From positions 434,001 through 498,000 of the forward strand of contig NZ_JACVOX010000002.1 in assembly GCF_018882215.1 (NCBI RefSeq): a DNA stretch of 64,000 bases, in the 5' to 3' direction. The DNA is from Polynucleobacter sp. AP-Kaivos-20-H2. GTDB taxonomy: Bacteria; Pseudomonadota; Gammaproteobacteria; Burkholderiales; Burkholderiaceae. Below are positions 36,163 through 44,255 of the stretch, one piece after another. Under the pieces are notes generated by a model that made no database searches, was not told the DNA's origin, and was given only the letters and a program-made list of their open reading frames with translations. Each line of letters starts with the position of its first letter. Position 1 is the stretch's first letter. A program made the translations under genes and the position numbers.

Positions 36163-36218
36163 CCTCATGAGATCTTCCCTACCACTTACCTCAACTTTTT
36201 GAAGCGAATTAGCCACTT

Positions 36219-36239
36219 TTATGCCTCTTAGGGGCATAA
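36219..36239 (+). other. Hairpin before pal, 7-bp stem
   Basis: TTATGCC and GGCATAA pair around a 7-nt loop, about 60 nt upstream of pal. With no T-run, it may be a regulatory or stability element that helps pal to be expressed far above tolB. Confidence 0.4.
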
Positions 36240-36299
36240 TATTGAGTATTAACTCGTTTAGTTAACCAGTTTGTAGGTGGAAGAAATAAAGGAAAAATC

Positions 36300-36797
36300 A
36301 TGAGCTTGTCTATTACCCGTCGTTCAGCAACACTTCTCTTGCTAGGTGCAACAGCGCTAGCTTTATCCGCCTGCTCTAGCGTTAAGTTAGACGACACTGA
36401 TGGTGATGGTAGCGGAAGCGGCAGCTATGGTTCGCAACCTTGGAATGATCCAAAGAGCCCATTATTTGAGAAGAGCGTTTATTTCGGCTTTGACGAATAC
36501 ACCGTCCAAACCAAATATCAAAAAATGTTGTCCGCTCATGCTAGCTACCTCAAAGCCAATCCAAAGCAAAAAATTATTATTCAGGGCAATACCGATGATC
36601 GCGGCACAGCTGAGTACAACTTAGCTTTGGGTCAACGTCGTTCTGAGGCAGTGCGCAAGTCTTTGAATCTCATGGGCGTATCTGACAACCAAATGGAAGC
36701 AGTAAGCTTTGGCAAAGAAAAGCCTAAGGCTGACGGTGATAACGAAGCGGCATGGGCAGAAAATCGCCGTGCTGATATTGTTTACATTACAAACTAA
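36300..36797 (+). CDS. pal: Peptidoglycan-associated lipoprotein Pal
   Basis: A 165-residue outer-membrane lipoprotein. The signal sequence ends in the lipobox LSAC at C25. The OmpA-like domain has VYFGFDEYTV, then NTDDRGTAEYNLALGQRR, which binds the diaminopimelate of peptidoglycan through the conserved D and R. It links the outer membrane to the wall and the Tol motor. Its stop overlaps the cpoB start by 1 nt. Confidence 0.96.
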   Translation: MSLSITRRSATLLLLGATALALSACSSVKLDDTDGDGSGSGSYGSQPWNDPKSPLFEKSVYFGFDEYTVQTKYQKMLSAHASYLKANPKQKIIIQGNTDDRGTAEYNLALGQRRSEAVRKSLNLMGVSDNQMEAVSFGKEKPKADGDNEAAWAENRRADIVYITN

Positions 36798-37528
36798 TGC
36801 TGACACTGTTTACCTCCAACAAACAAACGCTCTCACGAGCGTTTTGTTTAAGTACTTTTGTAATTTGCGTTGGTGCCTCTAGCAATGCTTGGGCACTCTT
36901 CTCTGATGATGAAGCTCGCAAAGCGATTCTAGATCTGCGCAAGTCAGTAGCTACGACCCAGCTTGAGCTTCAAGGTCAAATTGATAAAATCAAGCAGGAG
37001 AATGCAGAGCTACGCGGCAAGATTGAAAACCTTGAAAAGCAAGGCGAGGATATCAGCACTAGTCAAAAAACCTATTACCAAGATCTCGATAATCGTCTGG
37101 GTAATTTTGAACCACGCACTATCACGATTGAAGGCGTCAGCGGCGTAGTTCAGCCGGCCGAAAAGAAAGCTTACGACGAAGCATTAAAAGCATTTCAGAC
37201 GGGTAATCTCAAAAAGGCAGATGATTCATTTTCTGCATTTGCCGCTCGCTATCCAAAGAGCCCCTACTATCCCCTCGCGTTATTCTGGGGTGGCAATAGC
37301 AAATACGCGAACAAGGATTACAAAGGCGCTATTACTCAGCTTCAAACCTTAATTACACGCTTCCCAAATCATCCTCGCATTCCTGCGGCGATGTTGACTT
37401 TAGGCAATTCCCAATTGGAAAGTGGTAACAAAGCGGCAGCTAAGAAAACTTTTAGCGACATCATCGCTAAATATCCGGATACAGAGGCTGCACAACAAGC
37501 GCAATCCCTCTTACCAGCTACCAAGTAA
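36797..37528 (+). CDS. cpoB: Cell division coordinator CpoB (YbgF)
   Basis: A 243-residue periplasmic protein with a signal peptide ending near SNAWA. A coiled coil spans about 45-95 (QLELQGQIDKIKQENAEL) and three TPR-type repeats lie in 125-240 (YDEALKAFQTGNLKKADDSF). It couples peptidoglycan synthesis with Tol-driven outer membrane constriction. It overlaps pal by 1 nt. Confidence 0.93.
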   Translation: MLTLFTSNKQTLSRAFCLSTFVICVGASSNAWALFSDDEARKAILDLRKSVATTQLELQGQIDKIKQENAELRGKIENLEKQGEDISTSQKTYYQDLDNRLGNFEPRTITIEGVSGVVQPAEKKAYDEALKAFQTGNLKKADDSFSAFAARYPKSPYYPLALFWGGNSKYANKDYKGAITQLQTLITRFPNHPRIPAAMLTLGNSQLESGNKAAAKKTFSDIIAKYPDTEAAQQAQSLLPATK

Positions 37529-37546
37529 GCTGTCACAGCCCTCCTT

Positions 37547-38281
37547 ATGTCATTGTTGTCTGCGGCCTTTGAACAGTTTGCTCCTCGCAAACCCAATGCG
37601 CCTGCAGTCATTCTTTTTTCAGGCGGCTTAGATTCCAGCACTATTTTGGCTCTGGCAAAAGATTTGGGCTACGCGCCCTATGCTCTCTCTGTTGGTTATG
37701 GTCAAAGACACTCCTCAGAGTTAGCTGCAGCAAAACATATAGCCAAAAGGATGGGGGTCATTCGCCATGAAGTAGTGAATTTAGATCTCACTCGCTTTGG
37801 CGGTTCAGCGCTAACAGACTCTGCAATAGCGGTACCCACTACACCGAGCGCTGACCAAGAAATTCCAGTGACTTATGTGCCTGCTCGTAACACCATCCTG
37901 CTTTCACTAGCACTAGGATGGGCAGAATCATTAGGCGGCTTAGATATTTTCTACGGCGCTAATGCCGTAGATTATTCTGGTTACCCAGACTGTCGCCCTG
38001 AATACGTAGCCTCATTCGAAAACATGGCTAACCTAGCCACTAAAGCGGGTGTTGAGGCAATCAATCATGACAATCGCTTCAGAGTACATGCACCAATCAT
38101 CGAGATGAGCAAGTCTCAAATTATTAAATTAGGCAATACTTTAGGTGTTGACTACTCACAAACAGTATCTTGTTACCAGGCCAATGATTTGGGAGAAGCC
38201 TGTGGAGAATGTGAGTCTTGTCGTTTGAGACAAGCAGGGTTTAAACAAGCCAAACTAGCTGACCCAACCCGCTATAGATAA
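37547..38281 (+). CDS. queC: 7-cyano-7-deazaguanine synthase
   Basis: A 244-residue enzyme making preQ0 from 7-carboxy-7-deazaguanine for queuosine tRNA modification. The PP-loop SGGLDSS is at 25-31. Zinc ligands C209, C219, C222 and C225 are all present. It follows cpoB by 18 nt, a common placement beside tol-pal, and is closed by a strong terminator. Confidence 0.96.
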   Translation: MSLLSAAFEQFAPRKPNAPAVILFSGGLDSSTILALAKDLGYAPYALSVGYGQRHSSELAAAKHIAKRMGVIRHEVVNLDLTRFGGSALTDSAIAVPTTPSADQEIPVTYVPARNTILLSLALGWAESLGGLDIFYGANAVDYSGYPDCRPEYVASFENMANLATKAGVEAINHDNRFRVHAPIIEMSKSQIIKLGNTLGVDYSQTVSCYQANDLGEACGECESCRLRQAGFKQAKLADPTRYR

Positions 38282-38306
38282 ACCCGCTTTAATAAATTAA
38301 ATCCAT

Positions 38307-38329
38307 GGGGCCATAAGGCCCCTTTTTTT
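38307..38329 (+). terminator. Rho-independent terminator after queC
   Basis: GGGGCC-ATAA-GGCCCC followed by seven T residues, 26 nt past the queC stop. This is a textbook terminator for the tol-pal-queC operon. Confidence 0.92.
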
Positions 38330-38331
38330 GT

Positions 38332-38360
38332 TTGACATTTCTAAAAAAGCACATAATAAT
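38332..38360 (+). promoter_or_regulatory. Sigma-70 promoter and possible operator of the toxin-antitoxin locus
   Basis: A perfect -35 box TTGACA (38332-38337) and a -10 AATAAT (38355-38360) are 17 nt apart. An inverted repeat CATAAT-N10-ATTATG (38352-38373) overlaps the -10 region, the usual place for antitoxin autoregulation. It begins 3 nt after the queC terminator. Confidence 0.7.
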
Positions 38361-38384
38361 GCACTAAATTATGAGTATTTTTAT

Positions 38385-38639
38385 ATGAGCCTTACACAGA
38401 CTATTCACGCCAAAACTACAGTCAGCATGACTGACTTAAGACGCAATCCCAGCAAGATCATGGAAATCGCTGGTGATCTTCCTGTGGCTGTCTTAAACCA
38501 CAACAAGCCAGAAGCCTACCTTTTGTCGGCAAAGGCTTATGAAGCACTGCTCGACCTGATTGACGATGTCTCGCTTATTAAAACTATTCAGGCTCGCAAA
38601 GGCGGCAAAACTGTGAAAGTGAAGCTTGAAGAGCTTTAA
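38385..38639 (+). CDS. Phd/YefM-family (StbD-like) antitoxin
   Basis: An 84-residue protein from ATG 38385; a longer frame from 38328 would cover its own promoter and is rejected. It shows VSMTDLRRNPSKIM and VAVLNHNKPEAYLLSAKAYEALLDL, the pattern of StbD/YafN-type antitoxins that bind operator DNA and mask a RelE-like toxin. The C-terminus is basic and would contact the toxin. It overlaps the toxin start by 14 nt. The toxin next to it is broken, so the antitoxin may now be only a repressor. Confidence 0.85.
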   Translation: MSLTQTIHAKTTVSMTDLRRNPSKIMEIAGDLPVAVLNHNKPEAYLLSAKAYEALLDLIDDVSLIKTIQARKGGKTVKVKLEEL

Positions 38640-38916
38640 TCTTGAGTTTCATACTCTTGCGCTAAAAGAATGGCAAAAATTAGATAACTCAATAAAAGAA
38701 TAATTTAAAAAGCAGCTACAAAAACGTCTGGTTAATCCAAGAGTACCTTCAGCAAAACTTCATGGTGACTTAGACAACTTTTATAAAATTAAACTGAGAA
38801 CCGTTGGCTACAGACTCGTTTATGAAGTTATTGATCACAGGCTTATAGTTCTTGTGATTGCAGTCGGTAAGCGAAATCAAGATGCGGTATATCGAAAAGC
38901 AGAAACCAGAAAATAA
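38626..38916 (+). pseudogene. RelE/StbE-like toxin gene with in-frame stop codon
   Basis: A 97-codon frame from TTG 38626 that reads MKSFNLEFHTLALKEW, the usual RelE/StbE N-terminus. Codon 26 is TAA (38701-38703). Past it the frame goes on to FYKIKLRTVGYRLVYEV and VIAVGKRNQDAVYRKA, with the basic and aromatic residues of RelE ribosome-dependent nucleases. Relatives usually have glutamine or another residue here, so CAA to TAA, one transition, would explain the stop. No good internal restart follows. Read as a recently inactivated toxin; sequencing error or readthrough is the alternative. Confidence 0.8.
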
Positions 38917-38926
38917 GCAGTAAATC

Positions 38927-39544
38927 TTATTTACCTTGAGTTTCAAGCATCCGAGCTACATAGCGCGCAATGAGATCCACTTCCAAGTTTACAGCATCGC
39001 CTGGTTTTAAATTACCAAGCGTAGTGTTTTCTAATGTATGCGGGATGATGTTGATATTGATGATGCAAGAATTTACCGTGTCTTCAACTTGATTTACAGT
39101 AAGTGAGACGCCATTAACAACAATGGATCCTTTGTAAGCTAAGTATTGCCCCAGTTCTTTTGGCGCTTCGATACGGAGCAACCAAGATCCATATGCATCG
39201 TTAGCTACTTGAGAAAAGTGAGAAACCTTTCCAACGCCATCTACGTGACCGCTGACCAAATGACCCCCAAGCCGATCATTTAAACGTAAGGCCTTCTCTA
39301 AATTAACTGCGCCTACTTTATCCAAGCCGACTGTTTTATTCAGAGATTCACGAGAGATGTCTAAAGAAAATGAATTTTTTGTTAATTGGGTAGCGGTCAT
39401 ACACGCACCCTGAATCGCAATACTGTCACCTAAAGCGACATCATCAAGGTAGCCTTCTGGCACCTCCACAAGAAGATGAAGACCATCGCCTTTTGCTTGG
39501 GCGCTTTTGATTTGACCGATGGCCGTAATAATTCCTGTAAACAT
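38927..39544 (-). CDS. ribE: Riboflavin synthase alpha subunit
   Basis: A 205-residue trimeric enzyme that dismutates two lumazine molecules into riboflavin. Two lumazine-binding repeats are seen: MFTGIITAIG to GACMTATQL (about 1-97), and GGHLVSGHVDGVG to NGVSLTVNQV (about 98-190). Length is normal. It lies 9 nt downstream of ribD. Confidence 0.95.
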   Translation of the reverse strand: MFTGIITAIGQIKSAQAKGDGLHLLVEVPEGYLDDVALGDSIAIQGACMTATQLTKNSFSLDISRESLNKTVGLDKVGAVNLEKALRLNDRLGGHLVSGHVDGVGKVSHFSQVANDAYGSWLLRIEAPKELGQYLAYKGSIVVNGVSLTVNQVEDTVNSCIININIIPHTLENTTLGNLKPGDAVNLEVDLIARYVARMLETQGK

Positions 39545-39553
39545 GAGGTGATT

Positions 39554-40669
39554 TTAGTTCTTAATTAAACGCAAGCGCAGATCGGAGCCAAAAAGAGCTT
39601 GATCAATCATCTGCCAATTCTGGCGCTGGCTCAATTCATTTAATGGGCCGACATTAGCCATGCCAATACCGTCGCCCATTAGAAATGGGGCGTAATAAAG
39701 CAACAGTTCATCTACGCAATCTTCCCTGAGCATTGAACCGTTTAACTTAAAGCCAGATTCGACATGGATTTCATTCATCTCTCGCTCTTTGGCAAGATAG
39801 GAGAACAGGGTGGGTAAATCCACCTTACCGAAGGGATTTGCCATTGCAATCACTTGAATACCGCGCGCTTCAAAATTCTTAGCCTTTGCTTGTATCTCAG
39901 GACTATCTAGACCTGCACACACGATCAAGACATCAGACTGCTCTGCGTTTTGCAAAATCTTAGCTGTTAGCGGGACCTCTAATTTGGAATCAACAATAAT
40001 TCGCATCGGTTGTCTTTGAGTCTCAACCTCTCTCACATCCAGACTGGGATCATCCTCCTTTACCGTGCCAACACCTGTGACGATTGCACATGCTTGTGCG
40101 CGCCAGTGGTGGCCATCAGCTCGGGCAAGTTGACCTGTAATCCATTGACTGCGACCATCTTGCAAGGCAGTTTTGCCATCTAGGCTAGCCGCAATCTTCA
40201 TGCGCACCCATGGTAAGCCGCGCGTCATCCTGGAAATAAAGCCACGATTAAGTGATTGCGCTTCTGACTCCAGCAAACCACACTCCACTTCAATGCCGGC
40301 AGATTTTAATTTTTCCAAACCTTTACCCGCCACAAGAGGATTGGGATCTGACATTGCCACAATTACTTTGGCAGGCTTTACTGCTAGTAAAGCATCGACA
40401 CAGGGGGGCGTTCTACCTGTATGGCTGCATGGCTCTAGGGTTACGTAGATTGTTGATCCAGCAGCATCATTGCCTTGGGCCTTAGCATCTACAAGGGCTT
40501 GTATTTCTGCATGGGCATTTCCGACTGCTTGAGTAAAGCCGCGACCAATCACTTTTCCATCTTTCGCAATAATGCATCCTACCCGCGGGTTCGGATTAGA
40601 AAGATAAAGTGCTTTTTGAGCTTGTGCCAAAGCTTCACTCATCATTTGGTGGTCAACTGCGCTGTACAT
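39554..40669 (-). CDS. ribD: Bifunctional riboflavin deaminase/reductase RibD
   Basis: A 371-residue enzyme from the ATG at 40669, whose MYSAVDHQMM start matches family N-termini; the longer frame starts TTG at 40690. The N-terminal deaminase has HAEIQAL and the zinc cysteines in PCSHTGRTPPC. The reductase domain from about 150 has VRMKIAASLDGKTAL. It performs the two steps after GTP cyclohydrolase II. The long-frame TTG overlaps the pilin gene stop by 4 nt, so the pilin and riboflavin genes are probably one transcript. Confidence 0.95.
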   Translation of the reverse strand: MYSAVDHQMMSEALAQAQKALYLSNPNPRVGCIIAKDGKVIGRGFTQAVGNAHAEIQALVDAKAQGNDAAGSTIYVTLEPCSHTGRTPPCVDALLAVKPAKVIVAMSDPNPLVAGKGLEKLKSAGIEVECGLLESEAQSLNRGFISRMTRGLPWVRMKIAASLDGKTALQDGRSQWITGQLARADGHHWRAQACAIVTGVGTVKEDDPSLDVREVETQRQPMRIIVDSKLEVPLTAKILQNAEQSDVLIVCAGLDSPEIQAKAKNFEARGIQVIAMANPFGKVDLPTLFSYLAKEREMNEIHVESGFKLNGSMLREDCVDELLLYYAPFLMGDGIGMANVGPLNELSQRQNWQMIDQALFGSDLRLRLIKN

Positions 40670-40686
40670 AGGGTCTATTAAACCAT

Positions 40687-41244
40687 TCAATGGCAGCGCT
40701 TTGCATCCCTAGCGGGATCACAGATACGCCAACGTCCACCACTGCCCAGAATCATTTGCCTTTCTAGATGGGGGGCCCTTTGGTGGCCGAGTATCAGGCG
40801 ATTGGCCACAAATCCACCTTTATCGGTCTTGGCAGCGCCAGCAGCATTAAACAATATGCCCCTCTTACCAGAGTGCGGGTCAGAAAATTGCCTGCCTCCC
40901 CCCTTAAAGTAAACGGGATGAATATTGCCTTGGGAAAGCCAATTTTTAGGATAGCAGTTGGAGCTCGAACGCTTATTAATGCAGCCACTTTGAATAACCC
41001 AGCCATCCTCCCAGAGTTCACCATTCATAGGAGTAAGTTTGACAGACTCCCTTATATGTAACGCTTGCTGACGTGCAAAGTGGGCATGCATGATAAAACT
41101 ACGCGCAGCAGTATCGATTTCACGAGCGGCAATTTGTTCTTGCAAGAGCGGCATACCCATCGTCGCACTAATAGCAATAATGAGTACAACAGCCATTAAC
41201 TCAAGCAAGGTCGATCCTTTTTGACATACGTAGTTTTTACTCAA
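40687..41244 (-). CDS. FimT/GspH-type minor type IV pilin
   Basis: A 185-residue protein with a type IV prepilin start: leader ending KG, then STLLELMAVVLIIAISATMGMP with Glu5. A GspH/FimT-like C-terminal half follows, with two cysteines in RWICDPARDAKRCH-type positions (C174 and C184 region). It should be cleaved by PilD and inserted at the pilus base or tip. The start is TTG at 41244, overlapping the preceding gene's end by 8 nt. Last gene of a four-gene minor pilin set. Confidence 0.8.
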   Translation of the reverse strand: MSKNYVCQKGSTLLELMAVVLIIAISATMGMPLLQEQIAAREIDTAARSFIMHAHFARQQALHIRESVKLTPMNGELWEDGWVIQSGCINKRSSSNCYPKNWLSQGNIHPVYFKGGGRQFSDPHSGKRGILFNAAGAAKTDKGGFVANRLILGHQRAPHLERQMILGSGGRWRICDPARDAKRCH

Positions 41245-41566
41245 AGACTTGCCGCCAATTTAAGCGAGTAACAATCCCTGTTTTTTCATCGACTGCAACA
41301 CCAATCTGAATGCCTGGTTTTTCTTTACTGGATATGAGCCAACGATAATTACCAGCCGGTTGTATAAAACAGCGATTGCTTTGTAATTGAGTAAGCGCAG
41401 TGATATTTTCTTCGCACTCTTGAACTACTTTTTCTGCAGCAATAAATGCTTTCTGGGATTCGGTCATCGCATTAACCTCAATGATGCGCAATGTCCCAAG
41501 GCGCTCAATGCATGAGATGAGAGAAGAGTAAAGTAATAACAAAGAAACCACCCAAGCCAAAATCAC
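41237..41566 (-). CDS. PilX-like minor pilin, no leader peptide visible
   Basis: A 109-residue protein. An N-terminal hydrophobic helix ILAWVVSLLLLYSSLIS is followed by QKAFIAAEKVVQECEENI, close to the FQAAEAALRDGE-type motif of PilX. The start is GTG at 41566, coupled to the preceding stop (GTGA), and the frame has a TAG 3 codons upstream, so there is no room for the usual basic leader with glycine at -1. Much shorter than PilX elsewhere. Function by position and N-terminal resemblance only. Confidence 0.55.
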   Translation of the reverse strand: MILAWVVSLLLLYSSLISCIERLGTLRIIEVNAMTESQKAFIAAEKVVQECEENITALTQLQSNRCFIQPAGNYRWLISSKEKPGIQIGVAVDEKTGIVTRLNWRQVFE

Positions 41567-42213
41567 GGCATATTCCTAGTGGCAAAGGTTCTCTCAAAAT
41601 CCAATTTGATCAGTGCACCATCGGTCATTTGCAGGCTGATTTTATATAGCCTGGGGGCGCTATCACCCATACCAACTGTGCTTTGAGGAGGGCTAATATC
41701 ATCAACTAGCAAATGATTAATGCCATTCATGAGTGTGGTGTTTTGCACTCTTCCTTGCCGATCAAGCGACTGACAAATGAGCGAACCCCCATTCACTTTC
41801 GCACCTTTAGCGATACCTGCTTGCCGCTCAACAATAAAACCTTGAAACGCCAAATCTTTTCTGGTCCGCTCTTTACTCAGAACATTTCCAATGCAATCAA
41901 AATCAACTCCATCAGATAAACCATGTTGAATACTTAACGAATCTGATCCTCTGTAGCCTACTTTTTTATTTACCTGAATAAACCACTTTGAATCAGTGGG
42001 TTTATTAGATGAATTTTTAGTTCTGATGTTTTGATATCCAGCTACTCGAATAGCGTGTCCCATGAGTTCAAAAGCGCGCTCCGCTTCTGAGATTAACGAT
42101 TGGGTCTTTTCATACTGCATTTGCTTAGTTGCTAGTTGAGCGCTTGCCCTTAGCAGAGGATTGAGAAGAAGAGCGCAAAGCATGATTCCGACCAGACAAT
42201 CTAGCAAGCTCAT
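41563..42213 (-). CDS. PilW-like minor pilin, no leader peptide visible
   Basis: A 216-residue protein with an N-terminal helix SLLDCLVGIMLCALLLNP that aligns with mature pilin N-termini, an aspartate standing for Glu5. The body has AFELMGHAIRVAGYQN, typical of PilW. A stop codon lies 2 codons before the ATG, and a strong AGGGGG site 8 nt upstream supports this start, so the cleavable leader is missing. It overlaps the PilV-like gene by 89 nt in another frame. Confidence 0.65.
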   Translation of the reverse strand: MSLLDCLVGIMLCALLLNPLLRASAQLATKQMQYEKTQSLISEAERAFELMGHAIRVAGYQNIRTKNSSNKPTDSKWFIQVNKKVGYRGSDSLSIQHGLSDGVDFDCIGNVLSKERTRKDLAFQGFIVERQAGIAKGAKVNGGSLICQSLDRQGRVQNTTLMNGINHLLVDDISPPQSTVGMGDSAPRLYKISLQMTDGALIKLDFERTFATRNMP

Positions 42214-42466
42214 TCTTTATACCCCCTGCGTTATTTGAGGCGACTGTCTTAGAGTAAATTTCAATTTCATGTGCATCCATTTCTCTCCTAATCTGAGATC
42301 TTTTGCTTTCTTGCTGGCTCAGGGTCAATGCCAATCGCTGATAAGCATTGGTGGAGACCGTCCAGGCACCCATAATCAGACTCATTGCCACCAAAACCTC
42401 AAGCAAGATGAACCCGTCCGACCCTGAAACCTGGCTAATTGTGTGACAGCAGTTTTGCGTGATCAT
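42125..42466 (-). CDS. PilV-like minor type IV pilin
   Basis: A 113-residue protein. The leader ends in DG and mature residues begin FILLEVLVAMSLIMGAW, a canonical prepilin site with Glu5, as in PilV. The soluble part is short and polar, with a serine-rich end that comes from the 89-nt overlap with the PilW-like gene. First of the four minor pilin genes, which should prime pilus assembly; the main pilin and assembly ATPases are not in the window. Confidence 0.7.
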   Translation of the reverse strand: MITQNCCHTISQVSGSDGFILLEVLVAMSLIMGAWTVSTNAYQRLALTLSQQESKRSQIRREMDAHEIEIYSKTVASNNAGGIKNELARLSGRNHALRSSSQSSAKGKRSTSN

Positions 42467-42588
42467 TGCCCATTTTCTAAGGGCTATAGCCTTGCTAAAA
42501 CAGTCCTGTCTAGCTCTTGCCGTCTGAATGGCTGGATATTGCCGTGAGACCTCACGACAACCCTGTCCTGAGCTTAAAATAGAGGGCT

Positions 42589-43725
42589 ATGCCAAATACC
42601 CTAGCCTCCACCGAAGAAATCATTACCGACATGCGTGCCGGCAAAATGGTGATCCTTGTCGACGAAGAAGATCGTGAAAATGAGGGGGACTTGGTACTGG
42701 CTGCCGATCATGTGACTGCAGAAGCGGTTAATTTCATGGCCAAACATGGCCGTGGTCTCATTTGCCTCACCCTGACCCGCGAGCGTTGCCAACAACTCAA
42801 TTTGCCCTTGATGGTGAGAGATAACGGCACCTCCATGGGGACCAATTTCACAGTTTCGATTGAAGCTGCCACCGGCGTTACTACTGGCATCTCTGCAGCA
42901 GACCGTGCGCTCACGATTAAAACTGCGGTTGCATCAAATGCAAAGCCCAGCGATTTAGTGCAGCCCGGGCATATTTTTCCTTTGATGGCTCAACCTGGCG
43001 GCGTATTGATTCGTTCAGGTCACACAGAAGCCGGTTGTGATCTCGCCGCTATGGCTGGCTGCTCTCCTACTTCAGTCATTTGTGAAATCATGAAAGACGA
43101 TGGCAGCATGGCGCGCCTTCCGGACTTGCTAGAGTTTGCAAAAGAACATCAACTGAAGATCGGCAGTATTGCTGACCTTATTCAATATCGCAGCCAACAT
43201 GAGAGCATTGTGGTGCGCGAGGGTGCTCGTGAATTTATTACCCCTTGGGGAAAATTCCAGGGAATTATTTACCGCGATACCCCAAGCTCATGTGTGCATA
43301 TTGCATTAGTCCATGGCAAGCCTTCTGAAGCGCAAGAAACTTTAGTGCGAGTTCATGAGCCCGTTACTGTTCTGGACTTTTTAGACTCGAATGTGAGCAC
43401 CCATTCATGGCCACTAGCTCAAGCACTACAAGCGATTGCTGCAGCCCCTGCTGGCGTGGCTGTATTGTTAAATGCCTCTGGAATTGCAGCGCCAAGCGAT
43501 ACCGATTGGCTCGCGCAATTTGAGAAGCTCAATCGCTCTCATGATGCTGAACAAAAGCCTTTGGCGCGAAAAACGGATTTTAGAAGCTATGGTATTGGCG
43601 CGCAAATTCTAAAAGATATTGGCGTAGGAAAAATGCGCTTGCTAGCCAATCCAAGCCCTGTACCAAGTCTCTCAGGCTACAAGTTAGAAGTAACAGGCTA
43701 CACCCCATTTAAACCTTTAATCTAA
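42589..43725 (+). CDS. ribBA: DHBP synthase fused to a degenerate GTP cyclohydrolase II domain
   Basis: A 378-residue protein. Residues 1-200 are an intact 3,4-dihydroxy-2-butanone-4-phosphate synthase with EDRENEGD (27-34) and [16 protein letters not shown]. Residues about 205-378 have the GTP cyclohydrolase II fold ([22 protein letters not shown] near the end) but lack the zinc cysteines (C-x10-CxC) and neighbouring catalytic residues of that enzyme. So only the RibB activity is expected, as in many betaproteobacteria. A functional RibA should be elsewhere. Upstream of ribH. Confidence 0.92.
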   Translation: MPNTLASTEEIITDMRAGKMVILVDEEDRENEGDLVLAADHVTAEAVNFMAKHGRGLICLTLTRERCQQLNLPLMVRDNGTSMGTNFTVSIEAATGVTTGISAADRALTIKTAVASNAKPSDLVQPGHIFPLMAQPGGVLIRSGHTEAGCDLAAMAGCSPTSVICEIMKDDGSMARLPDLLEFAKEHQLKIGSIADLIQYRSQHESIVVREGAREFITPWGKFQGIIYRDTPSSCVHIALVHGKPSEAQETLVRVHEPVTVLDFLDSNVSTHSWPLAQALQAIAAAPAGVAVLLNASGIAAPSDTDWLAQFEKLNRSHDAEQKPLARKTDFRSYGIGAQILKDIGVGKMRLLANPSPVPSLSGYKLEVTGYTPFKPLI

Positions 43726-43732
43726 AAATACC

Positions 43733-44251
43733 ATGACTGACTCCACTAATGATTTTGTAGGCGTATTAGAGGCCGATTTAAATGGGCAAGATCTACGTAT
43801 CGGCGTTGTACAAGCGCGTTTCAATGAAGATCATTGTGTAGCCCTCACAAATGCCTGTATTAATGAATTAATTTCCCTAGGTGTCAATCAATCGGATATC
43901 AAGCTCGTCACTGTGCCAGGTGCATTAGAGATTCCATTTGCACTACAAAAAATGGCTGAGACTGGTGAATTCGATGGCTTAGTCGCCTTAGGAGCCGTAA
44001 TCCGTGGCGAGACCTATCACTTTGAATTAGTCTCCAATGAATCTGCAGCAGGCATTACTCGTATCTCCATTGATTCTGGCTTGCCAATTGCAAACGGCGT
44101 GCTCACTTGCGATACCGATGAACAAGCTCAAGCACGCGTACAAGTCAAAGGTGCTGAATGCGCTCAAGCTGTTGTAGAAATGGCTAACTTGGCGCTAGCA
44201 CTGACACCCGATATTGATATCGAAATTAATTCGAGCCAAGACCAAGAATAA
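43733..44251 (+). CDS. ribH: 6,7-dimethyl-8-ribityllumazine synthase
   Basis: A 172-residue enzyme that joins DHBP, from the preceding gene, to the ribityl-pyrimidine. It shows [24 protein letters not shown] and [14 protein letters not shown], with the catalytic histidine. It follows ribBA by 7 nt and precedes nusB by 4 nt. Confidence 0.96.
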   Translation: MTDSTNDFVGVLEADLNGQDLRIGVVQARFNEDHCVALTNACINELISLGVNQSDIKLVTVPGALEIPFALQKMAETGEFDGLVALGAVIRGETYHFELVSNESAAGITRISIDSGLPIANGVLTCDTDEQAQARVQVKGAECAQAVVEMANLALALTPDIDIEINSSQDQE

Positions 44252-44255
44252 CTAC

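Noticed and set aside
42467..42588. Possible FMN riboswitch in front of ribBA
   Set aside because: The conserved segments of the FMN element (AGGGCAGGGTG-type and CCGACGGT-type) are not present.
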